This document shows, one piece after another, positions 36,406-45,679 of a DNA stretch of 64,000 nt. The number at the start of each line of letters is the position of its first letter. The stretch's first letter is position 1. The notes beneath the pieces are model-generated. The model ran no database searches and was not told where the DNA came from. It saw nothing but the letters and a program-made list of their open reading frames with translations. A program made the position numbers and the translations under genes. The DNA comes from Methanococcoides sp052057775 (GTDB lineage: Archaea > Halobacteriota > Methanosarcinia > Methanosarcinales > Methanosarcinaceae), in contig NZ_CP195121.1 in NCBI RefSeq assembly GCF_052057775.1, positions 1,860,001-1,924,000 of the forward strand. Reading direction: 5' to 3'.

Positions 36406-36739
36406 CAGATCCCTCCTTTTTTGATCTGTTTTATCTTCTCTTACGATTGGGAATTTGCATTATTTTGATATATACTCTTTGTAATTAGTTTATAGACTAA
36501 TCCATAAAATATATAGAAATGCGCTGTTGATCAACCAACTGCATAACAACAGATCATCATAAGTATTCGAATTCCCAAATTTCCGGAATCATGAAGCAGG
36601 GTCAATATAGTAATAAATAAAAATGTCTCCCGGATGATGCAGGTACAGCATAGGATCTCACATATCGATTTCGTCATTTCTGTTACGATAAAGATAGATT
36701 AATAAACTTCCTGCATATTAATCACAGATCACGATCTTA
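36406..36739. promoter_or_regulatory. Divergent promoter region (small proteins / permease)
   Basis: 334 AT-rich bases. A TATA-like element on - near 36508-36520 faces the 52-residue gene. CATATTAA near 36714 lies about 22-25 bases before ATG 36740, consistent with a leaderless message for the permease. No gene seen. Confidence 0.4.
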
Positions 36740-37978
36740 ATGATAATACCAATAGTCGTTCTATCAATAGTCCTTCTTTTGATCACTTTTCGTCAGGTAG
36801 GTCACTTCAGGATAGATATGTGGCAGTCAATGCTACTTGGTGCTGTCGCTGTGCTGCTCACAGGTCAGATATCCTTTTCAGATGCCTTCGCAGCAGTAAA
36901 CCTGGATGTGATGTTCTTTCTTTTTGGCATGTTCATCATCGGCAAAGCACTCGAAGATAGCGGGTATCTGTTCTGCATATCCTATGCCCTGTTCAAAAGA
37001 GCAGGATCGCTTGATTCCATAATTATCTGTATCCTGTTCGTGATGGGATTTGCATCGGCTTTTCTAATGAACGATACGCTTGCGATAATCGGAACACCTG
37101 TTGTCCTGTTGCTCGCAAAAGAGAACGGTGTGAACCCAAAGGTACTCTTACTTGCACTTGCTTTTGCTGTCACGACAGGTAGCGTGGTAAGTCCGATAGG
37201 AAATCCACAGAACCTGCTCATTGCACTGGAAAGCGGGATCGAGGCACCTTTCATAGTTTTCATGAAGCACTTGTTACTGCCCACATTAGTGAATCTCTTC
37301 ATCACCTACCTATTCCTTAAATTATTCTATCGCGAACACTTTTCCCCGGATAGAATTGTGCACTCTCCAAAGACCATTGCCGATGAGAAACTTGCACTCC
37401 TTTCCAGGATCTCGTTATCACTTGTAGTTGTATTCGTTCTTGCAAAGCTTGTCCTGTTCTTTATCTATCCGGATATTGAGATAAGACTTACATACATTGC
37501 AATGATAGCAGCACTCCCCATACTGCTGTTCAGTGACCAGAGAGTGGATCTGGTAAAACATATAGACTGGCATACACTATTCTATTTTGTATCCATGTTC
37601 ATATTGATGGAAAGTGTATGGAACTCCGGATTTTTCCAGAGTGCAATTACCTTGCTGGATATCGATATAACATCCATGCTTGCAATATTGCTGATCAGTG
37701 TAATCCTCAGCCAGTTTATCTCGAACGTACCTCTGGTAGCCCTGTATATACCATTGCTCTTACATTCGGGAGTATCTGTGGAAAGTATGGTCACACTGGC
37801 AGCCGGCAGTACGATAGCAGGGAACCTTTCCGTCGTTGGTGCAGCAAGTAATGTGATAATAATACAGAATGCTGAAAAAAGAAGTGATGTCACTCTCAAT
37901 ATGGCTGAGTTCATGAAGATAGGTGTGCCTCTTACAGCGGTTCAGCTATTTGTTTACTGGACCTTCCTTTCCTTTTGA
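36740..37978 (+). CDS. SLC13/ArsB-superfamily permease
   Basis: 412 residues, about 11 membrane helices, ion-transporter superfamily. Two re-entrant half repeats are visible: FLFGMFIIGKALEDSG with SAFLMNDTLAIIGTPVVLLL and VVSPIGNPQNLLIA in the first half, and LLISVILSQFISNVPLVALY with SVVGAASNVIII in the second. The SPIGNPQN and S-N-V segments are the substrate/Na+ sites in the family. The substrate could be a dicarboxylate, sulfate, arsenite or Na+/H+. No arsenic regulator or reductase is adjacent, so arsenite is not favoured. Confidence 0.85.
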   Translation: MIIPIVVLSIVLLLITFRQVGHFRIDMWQSMLLGAVAVLLTGQISFSDAFAAVNLDVMFFLFGMFIIGKALEDSGYLFCISYALFKRAGSLDSIIICILFVMGFASAFLMNDTLAIIGTPVVLLLAKENGVNPKVLLLALAFAVTTGSVVSPIGNPQNLLIALESGIEAPFIVFMKHLLLPTLVNLFITYLFLKLFYREHFSPDRIVHSPKTIADEKLALLSRISLSLVVVFVLAKLVLFFIYPDIEIRLTYIAMIAALPILLFSDQRVDLVKHIDWHTLFYFVSMFILMESVWNSGFFQSAITLLDIDITSMLAILLISVILSQFISNVPLVALYIPLLLHSGVSVESMVTLAAGSTIAGNLSVVGAASNVIIIQNAEKRSDVTLNMAEFMKIGVPLTAVQLFVYWTFLSF

Positions 37979-38103
37979 TCGCTGAAAAGGCTTCAGAAAA
38001 TCTTATGTTCATCCAGACATGTCAATTATATGTGCATTGAGATCCACACTTTGAATTGAATATTCATTAGAAATATTTAATAACTAAAACCGTGCTCTTG
38101 TTA

Positions 38104-38805
38104 ATGAGAACAATGAGAGGATATATAAATAAATCAGAAATAAGGATGTTTTTGGTCTTTGGAGTAATGCTTGTGCCCATGGCTGTCCTGTTCTTCCAGC
38201 AGGAACTTTCGCTGGGTATAATCTCATCATATCCGTTGTTCATCCTGCTTGTTCTCATGCTTGTTGGTGCTAATATTGAGATCCCTGTCAGCTCTTTCAA
38301 GTCAAGGAAACCACAGTCACTGGAAAGAGATGCGATGATACTGGAAGAGATATATTCCGTCCCTCTTGTGAAGGATGTCTCGTCCAGCATGAAGCTTGCA
38401 TTCAATACAGTTGTGACCCTTAACCTCGGAGGTTTCATAATTCCTTTTATTATGATGCTGTTCCTGATTATCTTCCAGACTGATTTTGTAGCCCTTGAGA
38501 TCATGCTGATCATGATAGTAGCTGCTACACTGCTCTCTGATTTTATAAATGGTATCGGTGTTGTAATGCCGGATTATATCGGACTCATAGCGGTTCCTTT
38601 CGCATTGATATTCGCACCGGAAAATGCTGCTGCTGTAACATTCGTAGCCGGTGTGGGTGGTATCCTCCTTGGAAATCTCACAGGACTCGTAATGGTGGAC
38701 AGGGAAAATAAGGGAAGTGCTTTCATCAACCTTGGCGGGGTTGGAAGCTTTAAAGCAGTATATGTCACAACAATTATTGCAGTATTAATATCCTGGTTCA
38801 TGTGA
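38104..38805 (+). CDS. DUF1614 membrane protein
   Basis: About 233 residues, six membrane helices. Landmarks: LMLVGANIEIPV, NLGGFIIPFIMML, GIGVVMPDYIGLIAVP and GGILLGNLTG, typical of the uncharacterised DUF1614 family. The frame is open from a GTG at 38092, but AAATATTTAATA at ~38072-38083 is a TATA-like box 25-27 bases before ATG 38104, so a leaderless start there is likely. Its last 21 bases overlap the convergent KaiC-like gene. Function unknown. Confidence 0.75.
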   Translation: MRTMRGYINKSEIRMFLVFGVMLVPMAVLFFQQELSLGIISSYPLFILLVLMLVGANIEIPVSSFKSRKPQSLERDAMILEEIYSVPLVKDVSSSMKLAFNTVVTLNLGGFIIPFIMMLFLIIFQTDFVALEIMLIMIVAATLLSDFINGIGVVMPDYIGLIAVPFALIFAPENAAAVTFVAGVGGILLGNLTGLVMVDRENKGSAFINLGGVGSFKAVYVTTIIAVLISWFM

Positions 38806-39705
38806 AGATGCACTTTGTTGCATGTTCATCCTTTCCTGAAGCCTGCTTGCTGTCAGGTTCACTGTCCTGTATTTTGAAATACCCTTATCTGTGAACCTGA
38901 AGGGATGTGGTGAAGTATCCACACGGGTGGCCCTCATTTTCTGAATGGCCATCACAGGAGTAAGGTTTGGCTCCACTTCATTTACCTTTATCTGGTCAAG
39001 GAAGATGATACCGTCCCCAAGGAAATCATAGGTATCATAGGACTTGGTCTCAATACCATGCTGTTTTTCGGTAACAAGGTATGAAGTTATATTCTTTGCC
39101 TTAAGCTGTTTGTGCAAGGTACGCCAGGAAAGGGACTTCCGGAACTCAAATGGATCGGTTACCATGTTCAGGGAATCAAAAACAACCCTTTGTGGCTTGT
39201 AGGCTTCAATTATCTCGCCGATCTCCTCAAATGAGAGAGGGGACATTCCGAATATCTCAAGATATCCATCATCGATGTGCTTTCCGATATCCCATCCAAA
39301 ACGCATGAAATGCTGGATCAGTTGCTGTATCCTTTCTTCGAAGGAGAAAAAAAGGCATTTCTCGTCGTTCCTGATACCTTCCATCAGGAACTGCATGCAA
39401 AGTGTTGTCTTGCCTGTTCCGGGAGGACCTGTCACAATAACAGTAAATCCTTCAGGAACACCACCTTCAAGCATGTCATCAAGCCCGAGAACACCGGTAT
39501 TGATCCTTTTGATAGATTTCTCAATATTGTTCGTATCGATCTTGGACTTGAACCTGGTGCTGTCAAGTGACATCAGCGCCTTCTCAAGTACAAGGTTCTT
39601 GGCTCCAAGTTCTTTTTCATATCTTTCAAGTATCTTAACAGCGTCAGAACTTAATGTTGTGTGAACAGGGAACTTGTTTCGTGCCATAAACGTAGATTGC
39701 GGCAT
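38785..39705 (-). CDS. KaiC-like RecA-superfamily ATPase
   Basis: 306 residues, one KaiC domain. Walker A GPPGTGKTTLCMQF, VLGLDDMLEGGVPEGF before it, a catalytic Glu pair in FFSFEERIQQL, and Walker B RVVFDSLNMVTDPF. The N-terminal ~70 residues are a helical extension with HTTLSSDAVKILERYEKELG, recalling a DNA- or partner-binding helix. Archaeal one-domain KaiC homologues are linked to signalling and motility; the role here is unknown. ATG 39705 or ATG 39687 may start it; neither has a clear Shine-Dalgarno. Confidence 0.88.
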   Translation of the reverse strand: MPQSTFMARNKFPVHTTLSSDAVKILERYEKELGAKNLVLEKALMSLDSTRFKSKIDTNNIEKSIKRINTGVLGLDDMLEGGVPEGFTVIVTGPPGTGKTTLCMQFLMEGIRNDEKCLFFSFEERIQQLIQHFMRFGWDIGKHIDDGYLEIFGMSPLSFEEIGEIIEAYKPQRVVFDSLNMVTDPFEFRKSLSWRTLHKQLKAKNITSYLVTEKQHGIETKSYDTYDFLGDGIIFLDQIKVNEVEPNLTPVMAIQKMRATRVDTSPHPFRFTDKGISKYRTVNLTASRLQERMNMQQSASSHEPGY

Positions 39706-39758
39706 TCAATATATAAGGATTACTTTCAATGTGTTCATGGATATGAATATTATGTCCA

Positions 39759-41129
39759 TCATTCCTCATCTTCAGGACATCCATACCCTTCAAGGAACTT
39801 ACCTCTGCCTTTCTCAGCAAGGATCTCCCCATCCCAGACAACTTCACCTCTTGATATCGTTATTTGAGGGAAGATAGCATCCATGCCTTCAAATGGAGAC
39901 CATCCGGCCTTGCTGTGAAGCCTGTCGGACTTTATCGGAATTGCATTACGCGTGTCCACAATGATCAGATCGGCATCATACCCTTCAGCAAAAACTCCCT
40001 TTGAATGGTGTGTATCAAGACCGAATATATGTGCCGGATTCCTGCTTGTAACTTCGATCATCCTGCCGATGGGAAGAATGTTCTTCTTGACGGCCATCAA
40101 CATCAGTGGCATCAACGTCTCCACACCGGGAACACCGGATGGAGCATTCCTTATATCAAGGTCCTTGTCGAACTCCGTATGCGGAGCATGGTCCGAAGCT
40201 ATGGCACTCACAGTGCCGTCATTGACCGCATTCATAAGTGCTTTAACATTCCTGCGATCACGCAGTGGAGGGTTCATCTTCCCGAAAGTGCCCAGGCGGT
40301 CCCAGTCCCTTGTAGACAAAAAGAGATGATGAGGAGCAACCTCACAGGTTACATTCTGCTGACGATTCTTCGATGCAGCCACATATCTTTCCTTGCGTAT
40401 CTGTCCAATGGCCTCAAGAGTACTGATGTGACAGAAGTGGGACCTTGTACCTTTCTCTGCAATGACATCAAGCGCTTTCTCGACCGCGAACCCTTCACAC
40501 AGATTCGAGCGTATCCTTGAATGTGATGAAAAGGAAAAGTCCTTCATTAGCAGCTTCTCGTTCTCCAGTCGCAGGTTCTCGTCCTCTGCATGTATACAGG
40601 CTACAGCATCAAGTTCCTTTATTATCCCCATTGCCTCCGCGAAGTCCTCTTCCGATATGTTAAGACCACCGGTGGATTCCGCCATGAAGATCTCACCGAA
40701 TGATATCACACCAAGCTCCCATAGCAATGAGAGTGATTCAAGGTTTCCCGTTACACCGCCATTGATCCCAAAATCAATTACAGATTTTCGTTTTGCCAGC
40801 TTCAGCTTTTCCTTGAAAGAAGACTTGTCCACTGTTGGAGGGATGGTGTTAGGATGTTCGATCACGGTAGTGATACCGCCAGCAGCTGCTGAACAGGACC
40901 CGGTATGCCAGTCTTCTTTCTTTGTCATACCCGGCTCCCTGAAGTGCACGTGTGCATCTATACCGGCAGGTATCGTAAGCGCTCCTTTGGCATCGATCAG
41001 GAGATCGGGATCGGCACCGGTGATATCCTTTGCAATGCGCTCGATCTTTCCATTATTGATCAATACTTCTCCGGGTTGTAAAATGTTATTGTAGAAGACC
41101 TTTGTGTTCTTAATCAGGATATCAGTCAT
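39759..41129 (-). CDS. pyrC: Dihydroorotase
   Basis: Third step of pyrimidine synthesis, carbamoyl-aspartate to dihydroorotate. 456 residues, class I (allantoinase-like) amidohydrolase. The metal-binding HVHFREPGMTKKEDW follows IDAH; further ligands are in ACIHAEDENL, SHFCHISTLEAI and IASDHAPHTEFDKD. The C-terminal YDADLIIVDTRNAIPI is typical. Alone in its transcription unit; the KaiC-like gene lies 54 bases downstream on the same strand. Allantoinase is a less likely alternative, since methanogens need PyrC and this length fits. Confidence 0.93.
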   Translation of the reverse strand: MTDILIKNTKVFYNNILQPGEVLINNGKIERIAKDITGADPDLLIDAKGALTIPAGIDAHVHFREPGMTKKEDWHTGSCSAAAGGITTVIEHPNTIPPTVDKSSFKEKLKLAKRKSVIDFGINGGVTGNLESLSLLWELGVISFGEIFMAESTGGLNISEEDFAEAMGIIKELDAVACIHAEDENLRLENEKLLMKDFSFSSHSRIRSNLCEGFAVEKALDVIAEKGTRSHFCHISTLEAIGQIRKERYVAASKNRQQNVTCEVAPHHLFLSTRDWDRLGTFGKMNPPLRDRRNVKALMNAVNDGTVSAIASDHAPHTEFDKDLDIRNAPSGVPGVETLMPLMLMAVKKNILPIGRMIEVTSRNPAHIFGLDTHHSKGVFAEGYDADLIIVDTRNAIPIKSDRLHSKAGWSPFEGMDAIFPQITISRGEVVWDGEILAEKGRGKFLEGYGCPEDEE

Positions 41130-41404
41130 AGATGGAACTCCGTTTAGGAATTGTGGATTTTAGCTCATGCTGAAGTCAACGTTGGGATTTACTTTTTTAT
41201 GTATTATAAAACTGTTCTTTACCATTTTAGTTCCAAATCTGGATTTAGCTTTATTTTTATCTTAGCTCTTCGCAACCATTTTCACAGATTTAGGCAGCAT
41301 CAGAGATCATTTCTAATCCCCGTATATATATTATATATATGAATATAGAGCATATATAGTAATCTATAGGCAAATATAGAATATGCAGAGAAGGACTATA
41401 TATG
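41130..41404. promoter_or_regulatory. pyrC / pst divergent promoter region
   Basis: AT-rich gap with many TATA-like runs. CATATATAGTAATC (41351), AAATATAGAATATG (41372) and CTATATATG (41396) all precede pstS. The middle one would place the transcript start near 41400, just before the leader inverted repeat. Repeated ATATAG/CTATA motifs here may include phosphate-regulator sites; none identified. Confidence 0.4.
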
Positions 41405-41487
41405 TTTCACCTTATCTTCCCCCTTGCAGGTCGGAAGGTCAAACTTCAGATCTGAGATCAAAACCACTTTAGTCCAATAAGGTGAAA
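41405..41487 (+). promoter_or_regulatory. Structured 5' leader of pstS sequestering its ribosome site
   Basis: TTTCACCTTAT (41405-41415) and ATAAGGTGAAA (41477-41487) are perfect 11-base complements about 60 bases apart. The right arm contains AAGGTGA, the pstS Shine-Dalgarno, six bases from ATG 41494. Between them lies a second self-complementary stretch, TCAGATCTGA (41446-41455). In the message the ribosome site could be paired, giving translational control. Whether the left arm is transcribed depends on the start site, which is not known. Confidence 0.55.
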
Positions 41488-41493
41488 TAACCA

Positions 41494-42366
41494 ATGTACA
41501 AGAAATCAATGTCATATATGATCACGCTTTTGCTGATCACATCACTTGCTCTCTTTGGAGCAGGTTGTGTTGGTAACGACGGTACTACCGACCACGGTTC
41601 TGATGGAGAAATTCAGTCTATTCAGATCAAGGGATCTGATACTGTTCTCCCACTTGCCCAGGGAGAAGCTGAAGTATTCATGACAGAATACCCTGACAAG
41701 GTCGTCTCTATCATTGGAGGGGGATCCGGTGTCGGTATCGCAGCACTTATTGACGGTGAGATTGACATCGCAATGACATCAAGAGAAATGAAGGAATCAG
41801 AGATCGAGAATGCACATGCTAATGGTGTGAATCCTGTCCAGCAGACAATTGCATGGGACGGTATCTCAGTTGTTGTAAACCCTGAGAACCCTGTATCTGA
41901 ACTGACATATGAACAACTCAAGGCGATCTATGTAGGAGATATCTCCAACTGGAATGAGGTTGGTGGCGAAGACAGGGAAATTGTTGTGCTCTCACGTGAC
42001 AGCAGTTCCGGTACCTACGAGTACTTCAAGGACGAAGTAATGGATGATGAGGAATACAGGGCTGACGCACTTATCAACCCATCAACCGGAGCAATCATCC
42101 AGACAGTCTCACAGAACCCTAACGCTATCGGATATGTCGGTGTTGCTTACCTTGACGAGACAGTGAAGGCACTTTCAGTAGACAAGGGAGAAGGTGTTGA
42201 GGAGCCAACATCCGAGAATATTCTCGCAGGTACATACCCACTTGCAAGACCACTTTACTTCTACACTGACGGAGAACCAACAGGCCTTGCACTTGAGTTC
42301 ATCGAGTTCATCTCAAGCGGGACAGGAGAAGAAACGATCTTTGAAGTAGGGTACTTCCCTGCTTGA
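41494..42366 (+). CDS. pstS: Phosphate ABC transporter substrate-binding lipoprotein
   Basis: 290 residues. Signal peptide with a lipobox-like LFGAGC (Cys ~25), then an acidic linker. Phosphate-site segments: IKGSDTVLPLAQGEAEVFM, GGGSGVGIAALIDGEIDIAM, SRDSSSGTYEYFKDEV. It delivers phosphate to PstCA. First gene of pstSCAB-phoU; its leader can fold over the ribosome site. The lipid anchor is inferred from the lipobox. Confidence 0.96.
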   Translation: MYKKSMSYMITLLLITSLALFGAGCVGNDGTTDHGSDGEIQSIQIKGSDTVLPLAQGEAEVFMTEYPDKVVSIIGGGSGVGIAALIDGEIDIAMTSREMKESEIENAHANGVNPVQQTIAWDGISVVVNPENPVSELTYEQLKAIYVGDISNWNEVGGEDREIVVLSRDSSSGTYEYFKDEVMDDEEYRADALINPSTGAIIQTVSQNPNAIGYVGVAYLDETVKALSVDKGEGVEEPTSENILAGTYPLARPLYFYTDGEPTGLALEFIEFISSGTGEETIFEVGYFPA

Positions 42367-42400
42367 ATTTTTTAAGGTCCTTTAAGGGCCAGGATGAATT

Positions 42401-43294
42401 ATGTTGCATAGAAGAAAGAAGGAAAAAGCAATTGAGTCTACACTCTTAATGGTAAGTGGGGTTACAGTCATAGCCCTGTTCCTACTTTGTTTTTTCCTTT
42501 TCAGGGAAGGATATCTTTTATTCGGTGATTATTCTCTCATTTCATTCATTACCGGAAGTTCATGGTATCCATCATCCTCACCGGCAAAGTTCGGATTGTT
42601 GCCGCTATTGACAGGATCACTGATCGTTACAGCTGGTGCTATCATTCTCTCAGTACCTCTTGGAATTGCTGCAGCGGTCTATATATCTGAACTTGCTGAT
42701 CCCAGGGTGGCACAGATAATCAAGCCGTTCGTGGAGATCCTCGCAGGTATTCCTTCAGTTGTTTATGGTTTCTTCGGCCTTGTGATAGTCGTACCGTTGT
42801 TACAGGACCTTTTGGACCTTCCCACCGGACAGACAGCACTGGCAGGTTCCATCATGCTTGGAATGATGGCACTCCCTACTATAATATCAGTATCAGAGGA
42901 TGCTATAAATTCAGTTCCGACCGCACTTAAAGAAGGCTCCCTTGCCCTTGGAAGTACCAAATGGCAGACCATCTACAGGGTAGTGCTGCCGGCAGCATTG
43001 TCAGGAATATCAGCAGCAGTCATGCTTGGTATAGGAAGAGCTATCGGAGAGACCATGACAGTGATGATGGTAACAGGAAACACTGCTATCATACCAGGGA
43101 TCCCCGAAGGACTTTTCGATCCGGTAAGGACCATGACCGCAACTATTGCACTCGAGATGGGAGAAGTTCCACAGGGAAGCGACCATTTCCATGCACTGTT
43201 CGCAGTCGGTTCAGTACTTTTCATTATCACGTTCATCATCAACCTCATCGCTGACAGCGTCAAGAAGAAATACAGACTTAAGGAGGCAGCATAA
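42401..43294 (+). CDS. pstC: Phosphate ABC transporter permease PstC
   Basis: 297 residues, six membrane helices. N-terminal pair at ~17-37 and ~65-95 (LLTGSLIVTAGAIILSVPLG), EAA loop segment ALKEGSLALGSTKWQTIYRV then VLPAALSGISAAVMLG, and IGRAIGETMTVMMVTGN. 34 bases after pstS; its TAA overlaps the pstA ATG (TAATG). Forms the channel with PstA. Confidence 0.96.
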   Translation: MLHRRKKEKAIESTLLMVSGVTVIALFLLCFFLFREGYLLFGDYSLISFITGSSWYPSSSPAKFGLLPLLTGSLIVTAGAIILSVPLGIAAAVYISELADPRVAQIIKPFVEILAGIPSVVYGFFGLVIVVPLLQDLLDLPTGQTALAGSIMLGMMALPTIISVSEDAINSVPTALKEGSLALGSTKWQTIYRVVLPAALSGISAAVMLGIGRAIGETMTVMMVTGNTAIIPGIPEGLFDPVRTMTATIALEMGEVPQGSDHFHALFAVGSVLFIITFIINLIADSVKKKYRLKEAA

Positions 43295-44151
43295 TGTTCT
43301 TTGGAGCAAAGACATCGGAGAAGATCGCATTTGCCACTCTGAAACTTTCCATGGCAGTTGTACTTGCCTTCGTATCGATCCTTGTGATCTACATTACCAT
43401 GAACGGTTACAGCGTACTAAGTCTTGATTTCATAACCCAGATGCCGATGAAAAGGATGACACAGGGAGGCATCTATCCGGCAATCATGGGAAGTCTCATG
43501 CTGATCGGCCTTTCAATGGCCTTCGCCATCCCTCTTGGGATACTCTCAGCAGTATACCTGAACGAATACTCAACCCCGGGACGTACTTCCTGGGCCATCG
43601 AGATGGCTATCAACAACCTTGCAGGGACCCCTTCAGTAGTGTTCGGTCTTTTCGGACTTGCACTGTTCGTCAAGTACTTCGGGTTCGGGGCATCCCTCCT
43701 CTCAGCATCCCTTACACTGGCATTACTGATCCTGCCAGTGATAATACGTGCAAGCAAGGAGGCATTGATGACAGTTCCGCAAGAATACAGGGAAGCCTCC
43801 CTTGCACTTGGCGTCACTAAATGGCAGACTACAACTAGGGTCATTCTCCCTGCAGCAATTCCCGGAATGATGACCGGTATCATCCTGAGTATCGGCAGGG
43901 TTGCAGGAGAAACCGCACCTATACTGCTCACAGGAGCAGCATACTTCCTACCAAGAATACCTGATTCGGTCTTCTCCCAGTTCATGGCATTGCCATACCA
44001 CCTCTTCGTACTGGCGACCTCGGGTACGAGCATCACACAGACACGACCGATACAGTACGGAACTGCACTAATACTGCTATTGATAGTCGTTTTCATGAAC
44101 AGTATCGCGGTCGTAATAAGAAGACATTACAGGAAAAAACTGAACAGGTAA
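43294..44151 (+). CDS. pstA: Phosphate ABC transporter permease PstA
   Basis: 285 residues, six membrane helices. Segments: GGIYPAIMGSLMLIGLSMAF, ASKEALMTVPQEYREASLAL then GVTKWQTTTRVILPAAIPG (EAA loop), and SIGRVAGETAPILLTGAAYF. Starts at ATG 43294, overlapping the pstC stop by one base; pstB follows after 19 bases. Partner of PstC in the inner phosphate channel. Confidence 0.96.
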   Translation: MFFGAKTSEKIAFATLKLSMAVVLAFVSILVIYITMNGYSVLSLDFITQMPMKRMTQGGIYPAIMGSLMLIGLSMAFAIPLGILSAVYLNEYSTPGRTSWAIEMAINNLAGTPSVVFGLFGLALFVKYFGFGASLLSASLTLALLILPVIIRASKEALMTVPQEYREASLALGVTKWQTTTRVILPAAIPGMMTGIILSIGRVAGETAPILLTGAAYFLPRIPDSVFSQFMALPYHLFVLATSGTSITQTRPIQYGTALILLLIVVFMNSIAVVIRRHYRKKLNR

Positions 44152-44170
44152 AATTATCCGGGGAGAAATT

Positions 44171-44938
44171 ATGTCAAAAAAAGAAATTACCACAAATATC
44201 AATGTTAAAGATCTCAATCTCTGGTATGGTGAGAAACATGCACTCAAGGACATCTCAATTGATATACCAGAAAAGAGCGTCACCGCACTCATCGGTCCGT
44301 CAGGTTGTGGGAAATCCACATTCCTGAGGTGCCTGAACCGTATGAACGACCTTGTGAAATCATGCCGTATCGAGGGAGAAGTTCTTGTGGATGACGAGAA
44401 CATCTACGAAAAGAACGTGGATGTCGTTGACCTGAGAAAAAAGGTTGGAATGGTATTCCAGAAGCCAAACCCATTCCCCATGTCCATCTATGATAACATC
44501 GCATATGGTCCGAAGATACACGGATGCTCAAAATCAGAGGTCGATGAAAGAGTTCACAAAGCACTGGAAGATGCAGCCCTTATGGGAGAGGTTCAGGAAA
44601 GACTTGGAGACCAGGCATTTGCGCTCAGTGGCGGACAGCAGCAGAGATTGTGCATCGCAAGGACACTTGCTGTCAAACCGGAGATCATCCTGTTCGATGA
44701 ACCATGCAGTGCCCTTGACCCTATCTCCACTTCCAAGATAGAGGACCTTATCCTTGATCTGAAAAAGGACTATACCATTGTCATTGTAACACACAATATG
44801 CAGCAGGCAGCACGTATTTCCGACTACACGGCATTCTTCCTCCTCGGAGAGCTGGTAGAGTTCGGAAAGACCAAGAACTTATTTGAGAACCCACAGGTGA
44901 AGAGTACTGAGGATTATATTACAGGAAGATTCGGGTGA
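44171..44938 (+). CDS. pstB: Phosphate ABC transporter ATP-binding protein
   Basis: 255 residues. Walker A GPSGCGKSTFLRCLNRMND (the NRMND extension is PstB-specific), Q-loop MVFQKPNPFPMSIYDN, signature LSGGQQQRLCIARTLA, Walker B ILFDEPCSALDP, and His switch IVTHNMQQA. GGGGAG precedes ATG 44171. Its stop TGA lies within the GGTGATC ribosome site of phoU, so the two are coupled. Confidence 0.97.
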   Translation: MSKKEITTNINVKDLNLWYGEKHALKDISIDIPEKSVTALIGPSGCGKSTFLRCLNRMNDLVKSCRIEGEVLVDDENIYEKNVDVVDLRKKVGMVFQKPNPFPMSIYDNIAYGPKIHGCSKSEVDERVHKALEDAALMGEVQERLGDQAFALSGGQQQRLCIARTLAVKPEIILFDEPCSALDPISTSKIEDLILDLKKDYTIVIVTHNMQQAARISDYTAFFLLGELVEFGKTKNLFENPQVKSTEDYITGRFG

Positions 44939-44943
44939 TCTTA

Positions 44944-45594
44944 ATGGTAAGAGAAAGATATATTGAAAGACTTGATTACTTGAAATCTGAGATAGAAGAG
45001 ATGGGAAAGGTATCCCATGAAATGCTGATCAATTCAATAAAAGCCCTGGAAAATCTGGATGTCGAGCTTTCCGAAAAGGTCATTGAAATGGATGCAGCCG
45101 TTGACAACTACGAATACGATGTTGAGAAAGCCACAGTACACCTGCTGGCTCTCCAGCAGCCAATGGCCGGCGATCTCCGCCTGATCACAGCTTCTTACAA
45201 GATAGCAATAGACCTTGAAAGAATGAGCGACTTTGCGGTCAACATCGCAGAACTTGTCAAGAAGATCGAAGGTGAGCACACCATCCCATTGGATGAGATC
45301 ACCACCATTGCATCCATCACCCAGAAAATGATCAGCAATTGCATCAAGGCCTACGCAGAATCAGATGCAGAACTTGCAAAAACAACAGCATCCGAGGATG
45401 AGAAGGTTGACAAGCTATTCTATTCCACATGGGAAAAGATGGTCAATTTGATGATCGATGATGCGATCCTCATTCCAAATGCAGTGGACCTTATATTCGT
45501 ACTCAGGTATCTGGAACGTATTGCAGACCACGCATGCAACATCTGTGAAAGCGTAGTTTACATGGTAACTAACCAGAGACCGAACCTTAACTGA
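44944..45594 (+). CDS. phoU: PhoU phosphate-transport regulator
   Basis: 216 residues of two repeated three-helix bundles: DLRLITASYKIAIDLERMSDFAVNIAE and DLIFVLRYLERIADHACNICE carry the E-R-x-x-D-x-A/H-x-x-N metal-binding motifs. It represses phosphate uptake through PstSCAB when phosphate is plentiful. A GTG at 44935 is in frame, but GGTGATC before ATG 44944 supports the later start and MVRERYIERLDYL. Last gene of the operon; followed by a hairpin terminator. Distinct from the PhoU/TrkA-C protein at 12510. Confidence 0.95.
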   Translation: MVRERYIERLDYLKSEIEEMGKVSHEMLINSIKALENLDVELSEKVIEMDAAVDNYEYDVEKATVHLLALQQPMAGDLRLITASYKIAIDLERMSDFAVNIAELVKKIEGEHTIPLDEITTIASITQKMISNCIKAYAESDAELAKTTASEDEKVDKLFYSTWEKMVNLMIDDAILIPNAVDLIFVLRYLERIADHACNICESVVYMVTNQRPNLN

Positions 45595-45607
45595 ACGACC
45601 AAAAGCT

Positions 45608-45642
45608 GATAGGGTTCTTTGAACCTTATCGACATCTTTTTT
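45608..45642 (+). terminator. Hairpin plus T-run after phoU
   Basis: GATAGGGTTC (45608-45617) pairs with GAACCTTATC (45621-45630) with one G-T pair and a TTT loop, followed by CTTTTTT and more T-rich sequence. It ends the pst operon. T-runs on the same side also lie downstream of the convergent phosphoesterase. Confidence 0.7.
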
Positions 45643-45679
45643 GTTTCATTTAATTTTATTAATTTAATTTTTTTTAATT

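Noticed and set aside
41151..41342. 63-codon frame on + in the pyrC-pst gap
   Set aside because: AT-rich, Phe/Leu-rich low-complexity product without ribosome site; the stretch is better read as promoter DNA.
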